The translations under genes and the position numbers were made by a program. A model generated the notes under the pieces. That model made no database searches and was not told the DNA's origin. It saw only the letters and a list, made by a program, of their open reading frames with translations. This document shows, piece after piece, positions 1 to 7,183 of a DNA stretch of 13,154 nucleotides. Numbering within the stretch: the first letter of the stretch is position 1; each line of letters begins with the position of its first letter. Source of the stretch: an uncultured Azospirillum sp. (GTDB lineage: Bacteria > Pseudomonadota > Alphaproteobacteria > RF32 > CAG-239); contig CANDEX010000046.1 in the NCBI GenBank assembly GCA_947383875.1, positions 1 to 13,154 of the forward strand. The letters are read 5' to 3'.

Positions 1-54
1 AAATAAAGAGCAAGAAGAAAGAAAATATCTTAATTGTTTTCTTAAATCATCATG

Positions 55-167
55 CTGCGAACTACAGGTCAAACCGGCACAGTGCCGCTTCGATAATCTA
101 TTCTTGGAACCATAACAAAAAAACCTCCGCTAGGGAGGTTTTTTGTTATGGTGCGCTAGGCCGGAAT
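55..167. repeat. 113-bp direct repeat, copy 1 (carries a tRNA-Leu 3' fragment)
   Basis: This stretch is identical base for base to 246-358 and lies exactly 191 bp upstream of it. Bases 149-167 match, on the minus strand, the last 19 nt of the tRNA-Leu gene at 340-426 (half of the T arm, the 3' acceptor strand and CCA). The rest of the tRNA is absent here: after 167 the sequence departs into unrelated DNA. The copy also carries the tRNA terminator palindrome (110-151) and a short palindrome CGGCAC-A-GTGCCG near 75-87. It could be the scar of an integration at the tRNA 3' end, a tandem duplication with decay of one tRNA, or an artefact near the contig edge. Confidence 0.9.
110..151 (-). terminator. 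Duplicated terminator palindrome in repeat copy 1
   Basis: The core hairpin is AACCTCC / GGAGGTT with a five-base loop (122-140), flanked by A and T runs so that the inverted repeat extends out to CCATAAC / GTTATGG. It is an exact copy of the terminator behind tRNA-Leu. No complete gene feeds into this copy, so it is probably a passenger of the duplication, though it would still stop transcripts entering on either strand. Confidence 0.6.
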
Positions 168-245
168 GGCTAAAACTTTTTCTTAAAAAGTTTTTTTACG
201 CCGACTTTGTTCGCTTGCCTTTCGGCAACCGGCGTATATATCCGC
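168..245. other. Spacer between the direct repeats, made of two hairpins
   Basis: These 78 bases hold two adjacent inverted repeats and no supported gene. The first is an AT-only-like stem AAAACTTTTT / AAAAAGTTTT (172-194) with a three-base loop and a T tract running to 197, shaped like a low-GC Rho-independent terminator on the plus strand. The second is a nested hairpin: ACGCCG (198-203) pairs with CGGCGT (230-235), enclosing TTGCC / GGCAA (215-228). Their function is not known; the arrangement may be the remains of a second transcription unit lost between the repeats. Confidence 0.4.
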
Positions 246-358
246 CTGCGAACTACAGGTCAAACCGGCACAGTGCCGCTTCGATAATCTATTCTTGGAA
301 CCATAACAAAAAAACCTCCGCTAGGGAGGTTTTTTGTTATGGTGCGCTAGGCCGGAAT
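246..358. repeat. 113-bp direct repeat, copy 2 (joined to the intact tRNA-Leu)
   Basis: Identical to 55-167. In this copy the sequence after 358 continues into the remainder of tRNA-Leu, so this is the functional arrangement. The repeat boundary falls inside the T loop of the tRNA, at a position typical of the crossover segments used by tRNA-targeting integrases (knowledge of the family). No integrase gene is present in the window. Confidence 0.9.
301..342 (-). terminator. Rho-independent terminator of tRNA-Leu
   Basis: Immediately after the encoded CCA on the minus strand comes the stem AACCTCC / GGAGGTT (313-331) with a five-base loop, followed by seven T. The whole element is a long palindrome from CCATAAC to GTTATGG, and its first arm begins inside the tRNA CCA end. 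It is well placed to terminate the tRNA transcript. Confidence 0.8.
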
Positions 359-426
359 CGAACCGGCACGTCCTTGCGGACAACAGATTTTAAGTCTGCA
401 GCGTCTACCAGTTCCGCCACAAGCGC
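340..426 (-). tRNA. tRNA-Leu(UAA)
   Basis: Reading the minus strand gives an 87-nt class II tRNA. The acceptor GCGCTTG pairs with CTAGCGC, with one T-T mismatch at the sixth pair. The D arm contains TGGTAGACG. The anticodon arm is CAGA-CTTAAAA-TCTG, placing anticodon TAA. A long variable arm (TTGTCCGCAAGGACG region) follows, then the T arm GCCGG-TTCGATT-CCGGC, the discriminator A and an encoded CCA. The long variable arm and the TAA anticodon identify leucine, reading UUA and, by wobble, UUG. It has its own promoter and terminator and is transcribed divergently from psd. Its last 19 nt are duplicated at 149-167. Confidence 0.97.
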
Positions 427-439
427 ATCATCTGCAAAG

Positions 440-468
440 TTTATACTCATTATTTTGCATAAATGCAA
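440..468 (-). promoter_or_regulatory. Promoter of tRNA-Leu
   Basis: On the minus strand a TTGCAT box (463-468) is separated by exactly 17 bases from TATAAA (440-445). The tRNA 5' end lies 13 bases downstream of the -10 box, which leaves a very short leader, as expected of a stable-RNA gene. The call rests on matches to the sigma-70 consensus only. Confidence 0.65.
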
Positions 469-554
469 TATATAATTTTATTTTTTTTATCATTTACGCT
501 CAGTTGGGGAGGGAAAACAGATAAAACTTGCCTGTTTTTAAAAAATATGCTTAC

Positions 555-583
555 TTGAGTGTTGTAATTAATAAAATTACACT
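555..583 (+). promoter_or_regulatory. Candidate psd-pssA promoter with overlapping inverted repeat
   Basis: TTGAGT (555-560) and TACACT (578-583) are spaced by 17 bases. An inverted repeat TGTAATT-N5-AATTACA (563-581) fills the spacer and enters the -10 box, as an operator would. A competing candidate is a perfect TTGACA at 623-628, but it has only a poor -10 (near 645-651), and the intervening DNA contains a small CCGG palindrome. The choice between the two cannot be settled from sequence alone. Confidence 0.3.
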
Positions 584-677
584 TACATATTAACCGCCTG
601 CCGGTATCCGGCGTTGCGGCAGTTGACAGCGTCACGGCATCGCCGAATTTCGACAGGCTCTTTAAAGGACTATATTC

Positions 678-1385
678 ATGAAAACTATTGATATCTCATG
701 GCGTAGATACATTCTTCCCAATATTCACAATGAGGGATGGAAGTTTGTAGGCATTTTTGCTGCCGTTACCGCATTGTTAGCCATGATGTGGGAACCCTTG
801 GGCTGGATAGGTATTGCATTAACAATCTGGTGTTTTTATTTTTTCCGTGATCCGGAACGCGTCACTCCTGAAATCAACGACGTTGTTGTTTCTCCGGCTG
901 ATGGCATTGTTCAAATGATTACCAAAGTTAAAGCTCCCGAAGAATTAGGTTTGGGGGATAAGAAATTTACACGGGTCAGCGTTTTCATGAGCGTATTTAA
1001 TGTCCATGTCAACCGTGCTCCGGCTGAAGGCAAAATTACCAAAGCTGTTTATGTCCCCGGCAAATTTTTCAATGCGACACTGGATAAAGCCAGCAAAGAC
1101 AATGAACGTCAGCTGTTGGCAATGAAAACCAAAAGCGGTAAAGATATTGCTTTTGTTCAGATTGCCGGATTAGTTGCTCGCCGTATTTTATGTGAGGCGA
1201 CAGAAGGGCAGGAATACAAAGTCGGTGAACGCTTCGGGATGATTCGTTTTGGTTCCCGTTTAGATGTTTATTTACCGGAAGGAGTTGAGCCACAAGTTTG
1301 TTTAGGACAGATTATGGTTGCCGGCGAGAGCGTGATTGCTAATTTGAACAGTAATGCCCCGCAGATTAAAGGGGTAATCAGATAA
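678..1385 (+). CDS. psd: Phosphatidylserine decarboxylase proenzyme (short form)
   Basis: Converts phosphatidylserine to phosphatidylethanolamine at the inner membrane, the last step of PE synthesis. The 235-residue product has an N-terminal membrane hairpin (about 24-38 and 43-56), then the decarboxylase core with VSPADG (71-76, Asp75) and NVHVNR (108-113, His110). The self-cleavage site FGS is at 191-193: cleavage between Gly192 and Ser193 would give the beta chain and an alpha chain carrying the pyruvoyl group made from Ser193. Asp75, His110 and Ser193 match the family's catalytic triad. The length fits the short type common in Alphaproteobacteria rather than the longer E. coli form. AAAGGA lies 8 bases before the ATG. 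The TAA stop shares its last A with the ATG of pssA, so the two genes are probably translationally coupled. Confidence 0.96.
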   Translation: MKTIDISWRRYILPNIHNEGWKFVGIFAAVTALLAMMWEPLGWIGIALTIWCFYFFRDPERVTPEINDVVVSPADGIVQMITKVKAPEELGLGDKKFTRVSVFMSVFNVHVNRAPAEGKITKAVYVPGKFFNATLDKASKDNERQLLAMKTKSGKDIAFVQIAGLVARRILCEATEGQEYKVGERFGMIRFGSRLDVYLPEGVEPQVCLGQIMVAGESVIANLNSNAPQIKGVIR

Positions 1386-2173
1386 TGAAAAAAAAATCTG
1401 TAAATGCTCTTCCGCTCAAAAAAGGATTTGGCGGTCGTTTGCCGTTTCGTAAAATTGCGCCGAATATCGTTACGATGTTGGCACTTTGCGCCGGTGTCAC
1501 ATCTATCCGCTATTCTGTACAGGAAGATTGGGTAAAAGCTGTTATCTGTATTTTTCTGGCCGCCTTATTTGATGGCTTGGATGGACGAGTTGCCCGGATG
1601 TTGAAAGGATCCACCAAATTTGGTGCTGAATTGGATTCCTTGTCTGACTTTGTCAGCTTCGGCGTTGCTCCGTCAATTCTGATGTATCAGTGGACTTTGT
1701 TTGATTTGCCAAAGTTTGGTTGGTTTTTCTGTCTGCTGTTTTCAATCGCTATGTCCATGCGTTTGGCGCGTTTTAACACCATGCTGGATGATGAGCCCCA
1801 ACCGGAGTATTGGCATCATTTCTTTGTCGGCGTTCCGGCTCCTGCCGCTGCCGCTTTAGCGATTATGCCGATTATGATTTCCTTTGACTTTCCGGAATAT
1901 GAAATTTTCCGCTCCAATCTGTTTTGCAGCATTTTGATGTGTGTGGTTTCTTTCTTGATGGTCAGTCGAATTCCGACGATATCCACCAAAAAAATGCGGG
2001 TGCCGACTTATATGTTTATTCCCCTGATGTTGGTGGTGGCTTTGTTTGCCAGCTTTGTCATGAGTCAGCCTTGGTTGACTTTAGGCATATCAACGTTGTG
2101 TTATGCTTTGTCAATTCCTTTGGGCGTGTTGTTCTTCTTGAAGGAAAAACACGACTTTGATAAAAAAGCCTAA
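1385..2173 (+). CDS. pssA: CDP-diacylglycerol-serine O-phosphatidyltransferase
   Basis: Makes phosphatidylserine from CDP-diacylglycerol and L-serine in the inner membrane, supplying the substrate of Psd encoded just upstream. The 262-residue protein carries the complete CDP-alcohol phosphatidyltransferase signature D-x2-DG-x2-AR-x8-G-x3-D-x3-D at residues 63-88 (Asp63, Asp66, Gly67, Ala70, Arg71, Gly80, Asp84, Asp88). The rest is a series of hydrophobic helices from about residue 28 to 255, with basic ends. This is the integral-membrane type II enzyme, not the phospholipase-D-like E. coli PssA. The start ATG overlaps the psd stop by one base, and no separate ribosome binding site is needed. 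A terminator follows within 15 bases of the stop. Confidence 0.96.
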   Translation: MKKKSVNALPLKKGFGGRLPFRKIAPNIVTMLALCAGVTSIRYSVQEDWVKAVICIFLAALFDGLDGRVARMLKGSTKFGAELDSLSDFVSFGVAPSILMYQWTLFDLPKFGWFFCLLFSIAMSMRLARFNTMLDDEPQPEYWHHFFVGVPAPAAAALAIMPIMISFDFPEYEIFRSNLFCSILMCVVSFLMVSRIPTISTKKMRVPTYMFIPLMLVVALFASFVMSQPWLTLGISTLCYALSIPLGVLFFLKEKHDFDKKA

Positions 2174-2184
2174 TTATGAGCATA

Positions 2185-2218
2185 AAAAACACCCTCTGAA
2201 TTTTCAGAGGGTGTTTTT
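2185..2218. terminator. Bidirectional terminator between pssA and der
   Basis: This is a perfect inverted repeat with 16-base arms (2185-2200 and 2203-2218) around two central T. The GC core is CACCCTCTGA / TCAGAGGGTG, flanked by five A and five T. It can act in both directions and lies between the convergent ends of pssA (2173) and der (2238). Confidence 0.93.
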
Positions 2219-2237
2219 ATATAGGGAAAGTTTGAGA

Positions 2238-3674
2238 TTACTCTTTCGGCTTAACCGTCTTGCGTAACGGATTACGTCTTTCTTTTTTGTCAGCATAAGG
2301 GTTGCCTGTCTTTCGAACATTAATCCGAATAGGAATTCCGCCTAAATTAAATGTTTCACGCAGATTATTGGTCAGATAGCGCAAATATGAATCAGGAAGC
2401 CCTTCAGGATTGCTGGAAAACATATAAAATGCGGGCGGACGAGTTTTAGCTTGCGTAATGTAACGCAGCTTAATCCGGCGTTTGTTTTTACCCAGCGGCG
2501 GTGGGCAGTTATCCTTAATGTCCTCAAACCACTTATTCAACGGAGCAGTAGGAATACGAACATTCCATCGGTCATAAACTTTGAAAACCGCACTCATCAG
2601 TTTATCTAAACCTTCTTTTTTCAAGGCAGAAATTGTAACGGTTGGCACGCCTTCAACTTGTGTCAATGATGTTTGAAGCTTGTCATTTAGCTTTTGCAGA
2701 GCCTCTTGACGATTAGCAATATCCCATTTATTGACAGCAATAACCAGTGCTCGCCCTTCATCAATAACTTCTCTGGCAATGGTCAAATCTTGTTTATCTA
2801 ATACCGCATCGGCATCCAAAACCAAAACCACGACTTGAGCCATATACGCCGCGTGTTTGGTGCTGGCAGCCGACATTTTTTCCAATGAATCTTCAACTCT
2901 TGCCTGGCGTCGTAAACCGGCGGTGTCAACCAAATTAATTTTTCGGCCTTTCCATTCCCATTTGCTGGTAATGGCATCCCGCGTGACACCGGCTTCAGGG
3001 CCGGTCAGCATCCGTTCATCGTTAAGTAACGCATTGACTAATGTTGATTTACCGACGTTTGGACGGCCGACAATAGCCAGCTGGATTGGTTTGGATTTAG
3101 CTTTTTCATCAAGAAAAGCATTAATTTCTTCCTCGCTCATTCCGTCAAAATCAATAAATTTTTCGGTAGTTTTTTTAGTTTCTTTATCATAAGGCTTTAA
3201 TGCCTCGTATAAATCAAGCAATCCTAAACCATGCTCAGCCGAAAAAGGGATTGGTGTTCCCAAGCCCAAACGATAAGCTTCGTGTACGCTGTCTTCTTGC
3301 AATTTGCCTTCGCATTTATTGGCCAACAAAATGACAGGTTTTCCGCTTTGGCGCACCAAATCTGCAAAATGCTCATCATAAGGTTGAACCCCTTCGCGAG
3401 CATCAAACAAAAACAGGCAGACATCAGCCTCTTCAATTGCTCTCTGAGTCTGATTCCACATTCTTTTTTCTAAATTATCTTCATTAGAATACTCATAACC
3501 GGCAGTATCAATAACCATCAGGTCAAGATTCTGCAGCTTGCCTTTGGCCTCTTTTCTATCGCGTGTGACACCTGGCTGGTCGTGTACAATGGCAAGTTTA
3601 CGTCCGATAAGACGGTTAAATAAAGTCGATTTCCCAACATTCGGTCTTCCGACTATGGCTATTTTAACACTCAT
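2238..3674 (-). CDS. der: Ribosome-associated double GTPase Der (EngA)
   Basis: Der is an essential tandem GTPase that assists assembly of the 50S ribosomal subunit. In the 478-residue product, the first G domain has P-loop GRPNVGKS (9-16), DTAG (56-59), NKCE (119-122) and SAEHG (145-149). An acidic linker follows (about 165-195). The second G domain has GRPNVGKS (203-210), DTAG (250-253) and NKWD (315-318). A C-terminal KH-like RNA-binding domain spans about 370-460, followed by a basic tail. NKCE in place of NKxD in the first G domain is the only departure from the textbook motif. ATG at 3674 is preceded by GAGG at good spacing. Only 15 bases separate it from the bamB stop, so it is the distal gene of the TPR protein-bamB-der operon, an order also known in Gammaproteobacteria. 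Confidence 0.97.
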   Translation of the reverse strand: MSVKIAIVGRPNVGKSTLFNRLIGRKLAIVHDQPGVTRDRKEAKGKLQNLDLMVIDTAGYEYSNEDNLEKRMWNQTQRAIEEADVCLFLFDAREGVQPYDEHFADLVRQSGKPVILLANKCEGKLQEDSVHEAYRLGLGTPIPFSAEHGLGLLDLYEALKPYDKETKKTTEKFIDFDGMSEEEINAFLDEKAKSKPIQLAIVGRPNVGKSTLVNALLNDERMLTGPEAGVTRDAITSKWEWKGRKINLVDTAGLRRQARVEDSLEKMSAASTKHAAYMAQVVVLVLDADAVLDKQDLTIAREVIDEGRALVIAVNKWDIANRQEALQKLNDKLQTSLTQVEGVPTVTISALKKEGLDKLMSAVFKVYDRWNVRIPTAPLNKWFEDIKDNCPPPLGKNKRRIKLRYITQAKTRPPAFYMFSSNPEGLPDSYLRYLTNNLRETFNLGGIPIRINVRKTGNPYADKKERRNPLRKTVKPKE

Positions 3675-3689
3675 TTACGTAACCTCATT

Positions 3690-5021
3690 TTACTTGTAAG
3701 CGACCAAGTCAGCATCATTCGTTGTCAACAGAGTAATGCCGTCAGCAACCACGGGAGGAACTTCAACACCGTCATCCAAAGCAACAAAGCTCATGATTCG
3801 CCCGGTATAAGGCGAGACGGCAAAAGCATAGCCGCTGGAGGTCGCGACGAGCAGACGATTATCTGCCAACACCGGACCGGAGAGGAAAACACCGGCTTTG
3901 TCATCGGATGATGTGCCAAGAGGAATTTTAGTACTCCAGACAATCTTTCCGGTTTCTGCTTCTAAAGCCAATAAATCATTGCTGGTTGATAAGACAAACA
4001 GCATTTTTCCGGCAACCCAAGGCTGGTTTGTGCTGCCGATATCTCTTTCCCAAATTCGCGCACCGGTTCTGACGTCGATAGCAACCAAAATGTCATTATG
4101 TCCGGCTGCAAAAACCACATTGCCGGCTATAACCGGATTAGCTTTAATGGCATTGATATTAGCAAGAGAATTGGTGCGGGCATGAGCTGCCAGCCAATCA
4201 GACCATAAAGGAGATCCTGTTGTTCCCTTGAAAGCTCGTAATTCACCGTTAGAAAATGCCGCAACAATTAAATCCTGAGCCGGATCATAGGCCGGGCTGG
4301 CTCCGCCAACCAAAGTCGTCTGTTCTAATGCAGACTTATATCGCCATTCTTCTTGACCTGTTGTAGCATTTAAGGCAATCAAAGTGTTGTCGATAGTTTG
4401 TATCAATACTTTGTCATTAGCAACAGTCGGAGCGATTCTTATCGGCATTTCTGCATTATAAAACCAAACTTTTTTACCACTCATCATATCTAAAGCGAAC
4501 ACGCCGCCAAATCCGGTCGTGGCATAAATTTTACGCTTATATTCAGCTAGCCCCACGCCTTTAAGAGCTGTGCTTTTGTCTTCCTTAACCAGCGGTTTTA
4601 AGCGTCTCTTCCAAATTCTTTCGCCGTTATCCAGACGATAGGCACTGACCGTTGCTTCCGCATCAATAGCAAAAGCAACCTTATAAGCGATAATCGGTTC
4701 TGAAATCAGGAAGTCCCGCCCGGAATTTCCTTCGCCGAAATTACTTTCCCAAAAACCTTGGAGTTTGCTGCCTGTTTGCAAATGTTCCATTCTGTGAACG
4801 GAATTACCGCCGCTTTGAGACCAGCTTTTATTGGTATGCGGCCGCGGCAATACGACCTTAAATTCTCCGGGACGATAGTCTGGGCGGAGCTTTGTATCTG
4901 TATCCAGTACGGAAATGCGTTCTCCGTCAAGTTTAAGTTTTTCTTCAGAAAACAATCCGCAAGATGCGACTAACAGGCAAGCCGCAGCAGTTGTCATTTT
5001 TATTGTCATTTTACCACGCAT
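3690..5021 (-). CDS. bamB: Outer membrane protein assembly factor BamB (lipoprotein)
   Basis: BamB is the beta-propeller lipoprotein of the BAM complex, which folds beta-barrel proteins into the outer membrane from the periplasmic side. I place the start at ATG 5021 (443 aa): GGAG stands 6 bases upstream of it, and the TTG just before (5024) would be too close. The N terminus is a lipoprotein signal with lipobox LVASC, lipidated at Cys21. The rest is a chain of PQQ-type propeller blades recognisable by repeated segments such as VSAYRLDNGERIW, VFALDMMSGKKVWF, LIALNATTGQEEW, LVAIDVRTGARIW and LLALEAETGKIVW. These end before the stop with the pattern LTTNDADLVAYK, giving about eight blades. It sits between the YfgM-like gene (19-base gap) and der (15-base gap), the conserved context for bamB. 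Confidence 0.93.
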   Translation of the reverse strand: MRGKMTIKMTTAAACLLVASCGLFSEEKLKLDGERISVLDTDTKLRPDYRPGEFKVVLPRPHTNKSWSQSGGNSVHRMEHLQTGSKLQGFWESNFGEGNSGRDFLISEPIIAYKVAFAIDAEATVSAYRLDNGERIWKRRLKPLVKEDKSTALKGVGLAEYKRKIYATTGFGGVFALDMMSGKKVWFYNAEMPIRIAPTVANDKVLIQTIDNTLIALNATTGQEEWRYKSALEQTTLVGGASPAYDPAQDLIVAAFSNGELRAFKGTTGSPLWSDWLAAHARTNSLANINAIKANPVIAGNVVFAAGHNDILVAIDVRTGARIWERDIGSTNQPWVAGKMLFVLSTSNDLLALEAETGKIVWSTKIPLGTSSDDKAGVFLSGPVLADNRLLVATSSGYAFAVSPYTGRIMSFVALDDGVEVPPVVADGITLLTTNDADLVAYK

Positions 5022-5040
5022 CAAACTCTCCGTTGATTAT

Positions 5041-5727
5041 TTAATTGGCAGAATCTAAAACCGATAACATATCCTGAACCCGGAGTTTTAATCCGTCACT
5101 GAGGTTCGGCGTATTTAAAATCTCACTGTATAAAGCTTTGGCTCGTTCCATGTCCCCGTCTCTGATTGCCAGCATGGCACTCATTTCGCGGGCGATGTTA
5201 GACCAACTGCCGTTTTCTTCCATCAGCGGATTTAACAAAGCTTCAATTTCTTCACGGGGAGCAGTATCTAATTTATAGGAAGCCAATTTTACAGTCGTAA
5301 CATCCCGCATTTTTTTGTTAATGTCTTGATTATTGATAATCCCTTCCAAAATAGCAATGGCTTCGTCATTTTTCCCTTGCTCAAACAATATATTAGACGT
5401 TTGAATTTGAGCAATATCGCCATAAATACCGTGATTGGTTTCTGCAATTTGCTTCAAAATTTTCATGCTTTCGTCGAAGCGTCCCTGATTTTGCAAAGCC
5501 AAAGCAACGGCATAAGTATCTGACCAGCTTTCGGCCCGTTTGGTGCGCCATGCTTTAAAAGTTTCGAAACTGACCGCCAATGTCAAAATGACAGCAATGG
5601 CAATAATAATTTGCAACCCATAAGAATCCCACAGTTTTTTCATGTTATCGTTATGAACATCGGCACTGATTTCTTTAAAAAAGTTTTCGGCAGCCTGCAA
5701 ATCTTCTTTCGTTTCTTTCTTTTTCAT
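5041..5727 (-). CDS. YfgM-like membrane-anchored TPR protein
   Basis: This 228-residue protein has a charged cytoplasmic N terminus (1-35), a single transmembrane segment at about 38-54 (IIIAIAVILTLAVSF) and a helical periplasmic part. TPR-like pairs are visible, for example ALALQNQGRFDESMKILKQI (about 75-94), EQGKNDEAIAILEGII (about 116-131) and RDGDMERAKALYSEIL (about 189-204). The architecture and the position directly upstream of bamB match YfgM, an ancillary partner of the SecYEG/PpiD translocon in E. coli; that exact role is inferred here. AGAGAG precedes the ATG. It is the first gene of the operon running into bamB and der, and a promoter candidate is visible about 45 bases upstream. 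Confidence 0.85.
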   Translation of the reverse strand: MKKKETKEDLQAAENFFKEISADVHNDNMKKLWDSYGLQIIIAIAVILTLAVSFETFKAWRTKRAESWSDTYAVALALQNQGRFDESMKILKQIAETNHGIYGDIAQIQTSNILFEQGKNDEAIAILEGIINNQDINKKMRDVTTVKLASYKLDTAPREEIEALLNPLMEENGSWSNIAREMSAMLAIRDGDMERAKALYSEILNTPNLSDGLKLRVQDMLSVLDSAN

Positions 5728-5771
5728 TTTATTCTCTCTTCCCCGAGGGTTAAAAATTAAAGCTGTTCTTA

Positions 5772-5799
5772 TTTATACCTTAAACAGCAGACAAGGCAA
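5772..5799 (-). promoter_or_regulatory. Candidate promoter for the TPR protein-bamB-der operon
   Basis: On the minus strand TTGCCT (5794-5799) precedes TATAAA (5772-5777) with a 16-base spacer, about 45 bases ahead of the ATG at 5727. The 96-base gap to the preceding gene (5728-5823) shows no clear terminator, so some read-through from that gene is possible. Confidence 0.4.
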
Positions 5800-5823
5800 T
5801 TAGATTATGCGATTCTCTGACAA

Positions 5824-7011
5824 TTATTTCCTGATAATTTCATTAATCAGAAATTGTTTAACCCAGCGTAAAGCTTCAATGGGTTGTTTTTTGCCGAAAA
5901 TCAGTGTCCGATCATCAGAAGTAATGGTTACAAAATAGCGTTCTGTTGCCGGATTAAAAGATACCTCTACCGATTCGATATCATCTTTCAAAACTTCATT
6001 GTTTTTTCTTGAAAACAGCATGAATTTATGAACGATAATAACCTTATGAGGCTTAATGACGACTTTATCTTTACGGAATAAAACCCAAATTGACGCAATA
6101 ATGCCAAGGGTTCCGATAATATAAGCGGCAATCACCAGCGGGCTGTGTCCGGTATCTGTACCGAATTCGTCAGATAAGCTGGCGACCAGTAAAATACAGC
6201 CGAACAGACAGATAGCAATCCAAGCCATAATATTGTAAGCATCCCAAACTATCTTACGGGTTTTGATGACGGTTTTGTCACGTTTGCGAACCAATGCCAA
6301 AGCGTTTGGTAAAGGGGATCTGTCGTCATATTTGTTCTCAATCAGTCCTTCCTTCGCAAGCTGTCTGATGGATTTATCCAAATCTTCCACTCTTCTGGTT
6401 GTTATGCCTTCATCTGTCATAAGCAGGGCCGGCAATCCCAGAGTGCGTGCATAATATTCCCAAATTTTACGAATATTTTTATCGCTGGTGCTGATATACA
6501 AAGGAGCAATTTTATTGCGATTTTTATGAAAAAGCTCAATGATATATTTGTTTTTATTCATAAAACCGAATTGAAAAAATTCAATTCTGAAACGAACACC
6601 TTCATAATTGGCGAGCTTTTCCTTAAAACTTTTTTTCTCTCCTAAAGCCGGACGATGAATAATTTCAACATTTTTGCCGTCAAAGAAGATTTTTTTGTAG
6701 CGGATGTATGACATAATGAGGGTAATGATAATCCCCAAGCCGATAGCGATAATCACACTGTCAAACAACCACGGACTGATAAGTGGTTTGAATGCGGCTA
6801 ATTCTTCGGCACTGACAATATCGCCAAATGTTTTTTGTGACGGATTAAATCCGTTAAACAATTCATACAGTCCGAGAATGACCAAAATAGTTCCGAAAAA
6901 CAGTCCGGGATATAAAATGCTTAAAGCAATCCGGTCTGATTTTTTCGTAGGGAGATGCGCCAGTTTAAGTTCAAAACTGTGGCTGAAATGGTCTGGTGCG
7001 TTAAACTTCAT
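5824..7011 (-). CDS. Four-helix membrane protein with two similar halves, unknown function
   Basis: I do not recognise this family. I start it at ATG 7011 (395 aa), because AAAGGA lies 9 bases upstream; the earlier TTG at 7020 directly abuts that site. Two transmembrane pairs are seen, at about 29-49 and 82-103, and at about 261-279 and 292-311. Each pair is followed at once by a basic, beta-rich stretch of similar pattern: YKKIFFDGKNVEIIHRP then a segment ending YIIELFHKNRNKIAPLYIS, and RKDKVVIKPHKVIIVHKF then a segment ending YFVTITSDDRTLIFGKK. This suggests an internal duplication of a TM hairpin plus a PH-like (bacterial PH/DUF304-type) domain. Between the halves is a hydrophilic region (about 175-255), including helix-rich VEDLDKSIRQLAKEGLIE. 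It is divergent from the GGDEF gene across a 172-base AT-rich gap in which I see no confident promoter. The PH-like assignment is inference. Confidence 0.8.
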   Translation of the reverse strand: MKFNAPDHFSHSFELKLAHLPTKKSDRIALSILYPGLFFGTILVILGLYELFNGFNPSQKTFGDIVSAEELAAFKPLISPWLFDSVIIAIGLGIIITLIMSYIRYKKIFFDGKNVEIIHRPALGEKKSFKEKLANYEGVRFRIEFFQFGFMNKNKYIIELFHKNRNKIAPLYISTSDKNIRKIWEYYARTLGLPALLMTDEGITTRRVEDLDKSIRQLAKEGLIENKYDDRSPLPNALALVRKRDKTVIKTRKIVWDAYNIMAWIAICLFGCILLVASLSDEFGTDTGHSPLVIAAYIIGTLGIIASIWVLFRKDKVVIKPHKVIIVHKFMLFSRKNNEVLKDDIESVEVSFNPATERYFVTITSDDRTLIFGKKQPIEALRWVKQFLINEIIRK

Positions 7012-7183
7012 TATAATCAATCCTTTGCTTATAATAATTAAGACTACCCCATGCTACATTATTTTTTTTTAATAATCATCCTTTTTTTATATAATATTTC
7101 AAAAAATGCTTTCAAAGATTCAGTCTCTATTAACATTATGCGGCTATGATTAAAGCAGATTTTTATATGAAAAGGATGATTTA

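Noticed and set aside
72..80. AACCGGCAC shared with the tRNA T arm at 361-369, suggesting a second buried tRNA fragment
   Set aside because: Only nine bases match and the flanking DNA does not fold as a tRNA; this can be chance or microhomology.
55..358. Possible CRISPR array from repeated units
   Set aside because: There are only two copies, each 113 bp and containing part of a tRNA; no short repeat-spacer periodicity and no cas gene.
143..475. Open frame of 110 codons on the plus strand
   Set aside because: It runs through the repeat, the terminator palindrome and antisense to the whole tRNA-Leu, with no ribosome binding site or protein-like composition.
450..635. Open frame of 61 codons on the minus strand upstream of the tRNA
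   Set aside because: It covers the tRNA promoter and the psd leader, has no recognisable motif, and ends in AT-rich DNA.
2857..3192. Plus-strand open frame of 111 codons opposite der
   Set aside because: It is entirely antisense to the conserved second G domain of der and is a shadow frame.
3898..4185. Plus-strand open frame of 95 codons opposite bamB
   Set aside because: It is antisense to propeller blades of bamB, with no ribosome binding site; the bamB frame has clear family motifs.
7012..7183. Promoters in the divergent gap between the four-helix protein and the GGDEF gene
   Set aside because: Several TATAAT-like hexamers exist (for example TATGAT at 7145-7150), but none has an acceptable -35 box at 16-18 bases in such AT-rich DNA.
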